A stretch of 64,000 nt of DNA from contig JBGCGF010000001.1 in the NCBI GenBank assembly GCA_045110575.1, positions 79,933 to 143,932 of the forward strand, written 5' to 3'. How positions within the stretch are numbered: the stretch's first letter is position 1; every line of letters starts with the position of its first letter. Positions 59,882 through 64,000 of this stretch are shown piece after piece. The translations under genes were made by a program, and so were the position numbers. Below the pieces are notes generated by a model. It made no database searches. It was not told the DNA's origin and was given only the letters and a program-made list of their open reading frames with translations. The stretch is from CALDTK01 sp045110575. Its GTDB lineage: Bacteria > Bacteroidota > Bacteroidia > Chitinophagales > Saprospiraceae.

Positions 59882-59919
59882 TGACGCAAGCGCGCCTGCG
59901 AACCAGTGGTACTCAGGAC
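59882..59919 (+). repeat. 38-bp direct repeat, right copy
   Basis: Right partner of 58970-59007, 26 nt after the Bax-inhibitor-1 family gene stop. Differences: one base in GACGCAAGC, three in the short spacer, and one in the palindrome (GGTACTC for GGTTCTC). Confidence 0.75.
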
Positions 59920-59929
59920 CAAAACTAAA

Positions 59930-59961
59930 AAGCCCACATCTCTTTATAGAGGTGTGGGCTT
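59930..59961 (+). terminator. Terminator of Bax-inhibitor-1 family gene
   Basis: AAGCCCACATCTC (59930-59942) and GAGGTGTGGGCTT (59949-59961) pair with one mismatch around TTTATA, with an A-rich lead and a T-rich tail. Confidence 0.85.
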
Positions 59962-59998
59962 CTTAGTTGAAAGTGACCTTTAAGCTTATATTACCTCC

Positions 59999-60676
59999 AT
60001 GAAATATCTACCATATGCAATCGCTCTACTCATATTTACGCTACTACAAGTCAATTTAAAGGCCCAAGATTCAAAAACAGAAGAAGCCCCAACGCATAAG
60101 CGCTTCGTTGGAGGATCAATTTCTTTTTTCCGTGCTGAAGGGAATACAGGCAATCTCAATTTCAACTCCTTTAACTCTTTCATCACCGAAGAATCTCGCG
60201 TTAGCTTTAAACCATATTTTGGTTTTCAATCAGGAAAAAAAACGGAGATTGGAGTCATTGCAGGAATATCGCTAAGCAAGAGACGCTCAGACTTCCTTAT
60301 AGACAAGACCAAATCTCGAGTAATTGAGCTTGGGTTTTTCTTAAGAAATTATCTAATCCAAAAAGGTGATTTTTCTTTTTTCCTACAATCAAATGTTATT
60401 GGATCCTATGAATCTGGAAGAATAACCGATCCTTTCAGTTCTTTACAAGAGGAGGCCGACTTCGAAGGCCCTTACATGCTAACCTTCAGACTTAACCCAA
60501 GAATAAGTTATGACCTGAATCGTTTCCGATTTCTTGCAACGATAGGTAACGCAGGTTTTACGGTTTCCGGTGAAGCTAAAGATGAGAACGACACCATTAT
60601 ATCACTTGGCGGATCCACAATTTTCGCCAACGCACTTACAAATGGATTGGGCCTATCAGTAGAATATAAATTCTAG
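59999..60676 (+). CDS. Putative outer-membrane beta-barrel protein, tandem copy 1
   Basis: 225 residues. Signal peptide AIALLIFTLLQVNLKAQ, then Gly/aromatic beta strands (VGGSISFFRAEGNTGNLNFN, FKPYFGFQSGKKTEIGVIAG, LGFFLRNYLIQKGDFSFFLQ, GLSVEYKF at the end, a typical barrel terminus). It resembles the next gene in layout and spacing of strands (FGI/GFQSGKK, FLRNYL/FTRYYL, R-P-R-I), so the two look like diverged tandem duplicates. A/T-rich codons differ from the neighbours, which hints at transfer. Confidence 0.7.
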   Translation: MKYLPYAIALLIFTLLQVNLKAQDSKTEEAPTHKRFVGGSISFFRAEGNTGNLNFNSFNSFITEESRVSFKPYFGFQSGKKTEIGVIAGISLSKRRSDFLIDKTKSRVIELGFFLRNYLIQKGDFSFFLQSNVIGSYESGRITDPFSSLQEEADFEGPYMLTFRLNPRISYDLNRFRFLATIGNAGFTVSGEAKDENDTIISLGGSTIFANALTNGLGLSVEYKF

Positions 60677-60791
60677 TCCATGCGCCTAAGGTTTTGGCGG
60701 AAGCAATAAACCCGAGTCAAAGACCGCTCAACCTTTCAATAGGCTATGAGTATTATATTTAATCCTCAACCATTTTCTTTTCTTAAAGAGC

Positions 60792-61472
60792 ATGAAGAAC
60801 TTTACACTATACATTTTACTAGGAGTCTTCACGTTACTCTCTTCGGCACTTTGCGCCCAAATTGCTAGTACAAAAACCCCTCTCGTAAAGGGTAAACCCA
60901 AATATACAGGGGGGATATTTGCACTCAAAAGTGAACTAATAGACGAATCATCACAGGTCGGCGCCCCCCATGAAAGCTTAGCAGCAAACATCAAAGCCTA
61001 CTTTGGAATAGAGATTAGCCAAAGGTTCGACATTGGCCCCTTTATTAGATATGGCTATCAAGATTTTATACCCAATTCCACTCGATCACCTCAAAATCAA
61101 AGACGCCAAATAAGTCAAACCTTGGGAGGGGGATTTTTCACACGATATTATTTAAATGATGGAACTTTTCGGCTTTTCTTCGAAAGTCAGCTCTCTTATA
61201 ACCTACTAGTAAAATATGGAAGAGGGCCTACAATAGATGAAATTCCAACTTACAAAAGTGTTTTAGCTGTAGCTATTAGCCCTTCGATTGCTTACACTGT
61301 TAAGCGCGTAAGACTTGTCGCCAACCTTGGTAGCTTAAGTTACCTTAACTATAGCAGCAGGGCTTATGATAATGGTAGAGGAGGTAAGACTATTGTAGAG
61401 AAAGGTTTCTCAACTTTCTTGTTCAATATGCGTCCTCGCTATATAGGCATAGGAGGAGAGTACTTATTCTAA
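60792..61472 (+). CDS. Putative outer-membrane beta-barrel protein, tandem copy 2
   Basis: 226 residues. Signal peptide ILLGVFTLLSSALCAQ; strands YTGGIFALKSELIDES, NIKAYFGIEISQRFDIGPFI, GGGFFTRYYLNDGTFRLFFE, SPSIAYTVKRVRLVANLGSL and terminal YIGIGGEYLF. Same architecture as copy 1 and 115 nt downstream of it. Also A/T-rich. A copy of the interspersed 14-mer (60691-60704, one change) lies between the two genes. No functional family recognised. Confidence 0.7.
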   Translation: MKNFTLYILLGVFTLLSSALCAQIASTKTPLVKGKPKYTGGIFALKSELIDESSQVGAPHESLAANIKAYFGIEISQRFDIGPFIRYGYQDFIPNSTRSPQNQRRQISQTLGGGFFTRYYLNDGTFRLFFESQLSYNLLVKYGRGPTIDEIPTYKSVLAVAISPSIAYTVKRVRLVANLGSLSYLNYSSRAYDNGRGGKTIVEKGFSTFLFNMRPRYIGIGGEYLF

Positions 61473-61532
61473 CACTTGGCACTTTAGATAGTAAGTCTCA
61501 AGCCTACTTTCTAATCGCACGAAATCAGCTAC

Positions 61533-62765
61533 TTAAAACGCCTCTCCAATCTGGATATAGAAGTTGAAATCGCCTTCACCTGTGAGTGCGAAATCTACCC
61601 GAAGATTGAGTCGTTCCAAGGGATCTAGCATGTATCTCACGCCCAGTCCATACGCCGTGCGGAGTTGGTTGAGCGAGAATTGATTAACCTTACTATTTAC
61701 ATCCCCGGCACTTGCAAATCCGACGGCACCAAAGTTAGAATTTTCAAAATTGAGTCGATACTCTGCTTGCGCTGCGATCAAGTGCCTATCCGTATATCGG
61801 CCTTCATAGTAGCCACGCATAATCTCACCACTACCTAGCTGCGCAAGTTCCACTAATGGGACATTTCCACTTGAGAAATATCCTTGTGTATTAAACGCGA
61901 GTATATCACGCCAATCTTCAGTACCACGTAGTTGGAAGTACTTTCGAACATCATATCGAACGAGCTCAAATTCATTTGTACCTCCAAGCGCCTTGCCGTA
62001 AGTACCATACGTGGCCTCGACAAAGGTTCCTGTTTGAGCATTCAGTAGGCTATTTCTTGTATCGTACAACGCTGCCGCTTCGACGCCAACTGAAATTGAC
62101 CCCCCAGATCCGTTTATACCTGCATCAATAAATCGACTTGGAATAGAGACGTCGTTTTCGTCAAACTTTTTAAAGCCGGTTTGACTCACATTACGATATC
62201 GAAAGCCACCTCCTAAAAAGAGCTTTTCGACAAAAAGCTGCTTCGTCAAGATTGGCTCTACTACTATCTGTGTGCTCTCAAAGATCTCCTCGTTTTCTGC
62301 ATCTGTATCTCGCCCGATTCCAAAGAATAAGCGTGGGAAGATCTGCGCGCGCACATTGCCTGAAAGGACCCATTCTTCGTCTGGAGAGAAGACTTCAAAT
62401 CCACTGTAAAAGAGCAGTTGGTTCTCTAAGGTGTAAGTGAACGCTATTGGAATGGTAGACGTTCGTGTACGTTCTTCATCGCCAGAGTTCGGCAACTTGA
62501 ATTGAAACGACCCTCCGATTCCGAAACCAACATTTGTCTCTGGCGAGTAGAGGATATACGGAGCAAAAATGAGCTTCGAAGGATATAGTGTGCTATCCAG
62601 TGCCGCTCGCTTCTTGTTTGGCTTGAGCGTCAAGATGTCAACGACCTTGGTTAGCCCCTTTAATTCCTCCTCCTCATGCTCTGAAACCTCGGACTGCGCT
62701 TGCAGTTCCCCGATTTGGGTCCCAAGAAAGAGTAGCCCGCAGGCGAGAAGTAGGTGTTTGAGCAT
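61533..62765 (-). CDS. Omp85/BamA-like surface antigen barrel protein
   Basis: 410 residues. Signal peptide HLLLACGLLFLGTQIGELQAQ, then a C-terminal Omp85-type barrel without visible POTRA domains (LIFAPYILYSPETNVGFGIG, ALYDTRNSLLNAQTGTFVEA, GEIMRGYYEGRYTDRHLIAA with the RGYY motif of loop 6, LNLRVDFALTGEGDFNFYIQ at the end). Such POTRA-less forms (PF01103-like) are common in Bacteroidota; role unknown. ATG 62765 is preferred over a TTG four codons upstream. Confidence 0.85.
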   Translation of the reverse strand: MLKHLLLACGLLFLGTQIGELQAQSEVSEHEEEELKGLTKVVDILTLKPNKKRAALDSTLYPSKLIFAPYILYSPETNVGFGIGGSFQFKLPNSGDEERTRTSTIPIAFTYTLENQLLFYSGFEVFSPDEEWVLSGNVRAQIFPRLFFGIGRDTDAENEEIFESTQIVVEPILTKQLFVEKLFLGGGFRYRNVSQTGFKKFDENDVSIPSRFIDAGINGSGGSISVGVEAAALYDTRNSLLNAQTGTFVEATYGTYGKALGGTNEFELVRYDVRKYFQLRGTEDWRDILAFNTQGYFSSGNVPLVELAQLGSGEIMRGYYEGRYTDRHLIAAQAEYRLNFENSNFGAVGFASAGDVNSKVNQFSLNQLRTAYGLGVRYMLDPLERLNLRVDFALTGEGDFNFYIQIGEAF

Positions 62766-62868
62766 AGATACCAACAAACGTAATACTTATGTCGCTTGTT
62801 CGCTGCGGTTATCTGTGACGGGATGCTTGCTAATTTGGCCTTTGCTTCGGGTGTTCGCTTTTTTTCGA

Positions 62869-62892
62869 TGGACCGTAGGAGCGGTCGACCAT
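62869..62892. repeat. Degenerate copy of GGTCCGACC repeat
   Basis: GGACCGTAGGAGCGGTCGACC (with ATAAG after it) resembles, in reverse complement, the fourth and fifth units of the tandem repeat at 36731-36766. It lies upstream of the paaY-like gene. Confidence 0.45.
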
Positions 62893-62921
62893 AAGGTGCC
62901 TGTACACGTTACATTGGCGGT

Positions 62922-63521
62922 ATGTTTTATTCCTTTCAAAGCCACGTTCCGGTTTGTGATCCATCCAGTTTCGTCCATCCTCAGGCAACGGTGATTGGCA
63001 ACGTAATCATCGGTAAAGACTGCTATGTCGGGCCTGGTGCGGTGCTTCGCGGCGATTGGGGCGAAATCGTGCTGGAAGATGGCTGTAACGTGCAAGAAGG
63101 CTGCTGTATACACATGTTCCCAGGTGTTAGTGTCCGCTTACGCCAAAACGCCCATGTAGGTCATGGGGCAATCATTCACGGTGCCGAATTGGGCGAAAAC
63201 TGCATGATTGGCATGAATGCCGTGATCATGGATGACGCTAAAATTGGTGCGGGAAGCATCGTTGGCGCCCTAGCTTTTGTAAAGGCAAAGACAGTGATTC
63301 CTGAGCGTAGCCTCGTTGTTGGAAACCCAGCAAAGGTTATCCGACAGGTAAGCGATCAGCAATTGGATTGGAAAACAGCCGGCACGGAGCTTTATCAAAC
63401 GCTTCCTAAGACTTGGCAAACAGAAACCCAGCAGGTCGAACCTTTACGGGAAATCCCTGCAGATAGACCCGCCATGAAGCAGGTGTATGCACCTTTTGAG
63501 AAGATGAAGAAGCGTGACTAG
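62922..63521 (+). CDS. paaY: Gamma-carbonic-anhydrase family protein, PaaY type
   Basis: 199 residues. Left-handed beta-helix of hexapeptide repeats (VIGNVIIGKDCYVGPGAVLR, IVLEDGCNVQEGCCIHMFPG, HVGHGAIIHGAELGENCMIG) with the metal histidines CCIH and HVGHGAIIH, followed by a C-terminal helix (SDQQLDWKTAGTELYQTLPK). The length and the segment SLVVGNPAKVIRQVSDQQLD match PaaY, a thioesterase-like accessory protein of phenylacetate catabolism, but no other paa genes are present. Stop codon overlaps that of the convergent downstream gene by 4 nt. Confidence 0.85.
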   Translation: MFYSFQSHVPVCDPSSFVHPQATVIGNVIIGKDCYVGPGAVLRGDWGEIVLEDGCNVQEGCCIHMFPGVSVRLRQNAHVGHGAIIHGAELGENCMIGMNAVIMDDAKIGAGSIVGALAFVKAKTVIPERSLVVGNPAKVIRQVSDQQLDWKTAGTELYQTLPKTWQTETQQVEPLREIPADRPAMKQVYAPFEKMKKRD

Positions 63522-64000
63522 AACCGAGGGCTCGTAAGTCTTGGAGAGGCAACCGCTTTCCAGATATAGAAGACCCCAAAGCTTACCGATGCTTGAGGAA
63601 CGACTGTAACAAGCTCTTGCCCATTAAGACTAAAGCGATCAGAACTGAAGGTGCCGCTCAAAACACCGAGCCATTGGCCGTACTTGTATGTACCTGAGAT
63701 GCATGGATACAGCTGCGTGAAGCCTTTGTCTGAGGTCCTTATGTCAGCAGTCGAGCTCTGCAAATCAGGTGATGGTGTGACAAATCTTCGTTCGTTTGCA
63801 TAGGACTGGAGTAGCACTACCCCACCTTCAAGTCCCCAATGATCAAATACCCAACCGCCCATAAAGCGCCCTTGGATTGCGCGGACCTTTTCTGCGGTAA
63901 ACGTGCTGCTCGTTGCAGGAACCGTGTAACCATAGTCTTTGATGAGCAAGTGGTTGAACGTTCCACTCAGGTAGGAATTAGCAGAGAGCACATATTCCAT
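63518..64000 (-). CDS. Outer-membrane beta-barrel-type protein, partial
   Basis: The last 160 residues; the coding region reaches the window edge. The codon at 63998-64000 is ATG but is probably internal, because no signal peptide follows. Beta strands such as YVLSANSYLSGTFNHLLIKD, FMGGWVFDHWGLEGGVVLLQ, GTYKYGQWLGVLSGTFSS and ASVSFGVFYIWKAV suggest a membrane barrel. No family recognised. Convergent with paaY, with overlapping stop codons. Confidence 0.6.
   Translation of the reverse strand: MEYVLSANSYLSGTFNHLLIKDYGYTVPATSSTFTAEKVRAIQGRFMGGWVFDHWGLEGGVVLLQSYANERRFVTPSPDLQSSTADIRTSDKGFTQLYPCISGTYKYGQWLGVLSGTFSSDRFSLNGQELVTVVPQASVSFGVFYIWKAVASPRLTSPRF

Noticed and set aside
1..64000. CRISPR arrays, toxin-antitoxin, prophage or restriction systems
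   Set aside because: No regularly spaced repeats with unique spacers, integrase, phage structural genes, nuclease-methylase pairs or toxin-antitoxin pairs were recognised.

Overview
The window comes from a Bacteroidota chromosome, probably a marine flavobacterium-like lineage. The evidence is type IX secretion (T9SS) C-terminal signals of both type A and type B, a TonB with proline runs, a complete exosortase N (XrtN) locus, an OmpH/Skp homologue, and -7 boxes of the Bacteroidota type TAnnTTTG, several of them only 4-6 nt before the start codon. No rRNA, tRNA, CRISPR array or complete transposon was recognised. Genus cannot be settled from the sequence alone.

Layout. 0.1-6.6 kb: gcvH-vanZ-tonB on the minus strand, a eukaryotic-type citrate synthase, a DUF3109 cysteine-rich protein, and a PpiD/SurA-type foldase. 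6.8-16.8 kb: a PrsW-like membrane protease, then a minus-strand block of envelope genes: VIT-domain protein with a PEP-CTERM tail, exosortase N with an EpsI-like tail, DUF2339, DUF3999 and a secreted M24 peptidase. 17.4-27.8 kb: MazG-like pyrophosphohydrolase, OmpH, an outer-membrane-type protein, FolB, a MITE-like palindrome, a glutaryl-CoA-type acyl-CoA dehydrogenase, an OmpA protein, HemB, a secreted C-type lectin, a lipoprotein serine hydrolase operon and an ECF sigma factor. 28.2-36.5 kb: a frameshifted proline iminopeptidase-like lipoprotein, UvrA, a di-heme cytochrome c peroxidase, a hydrolase-OsmC fusion and a short malic enzyme. 37.3-49.1 kb: a surface and secreted-protein region with a possibly phase-variable metzincin protease, its lipoprotein neighbour, two paralogous type B gliding-motility-CTD proteins and a 1671-residue multidomain type A protein. 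49.4-64 kb: RdgB, DinB, Mfd, a methionine-type aminotransferase, a four-gene membrane/regulator locus (DUF1361, DUF4153/4173-like, winged helix, small membrane protein), a Bax-inhibitor-1 family protein, two tandem AT-rich outer-membrane-type paralogues, an Omp85-type barrel and PaaY.

Main unusual observations. (1) A 14-mer, GCTTTCGCCAAAAC, occurs 10 times exactly and about 16 more times with one or two changes, in both orientations and in several reading frames, so it looks selected at DNA level. (2) The exosortase N operon carries two tandem copies of an operator-like dyad, ACTTTG-N5-CAAAGT. The same dyad lies before two genes of the winged-helix regulator locus 41 kb away, which suggests a two-locus regulon. 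(3) A (GT)14 tract lies between an out-of-frame ATG and a perfect signal peptide of a secreted metzincin, as expected for phase variation, currently in the OFF register. (4) A 158-bp palindromic element with a TTA duplication looks like an IS5-family MITE. (5) Several other short interspersed repeat families are present.
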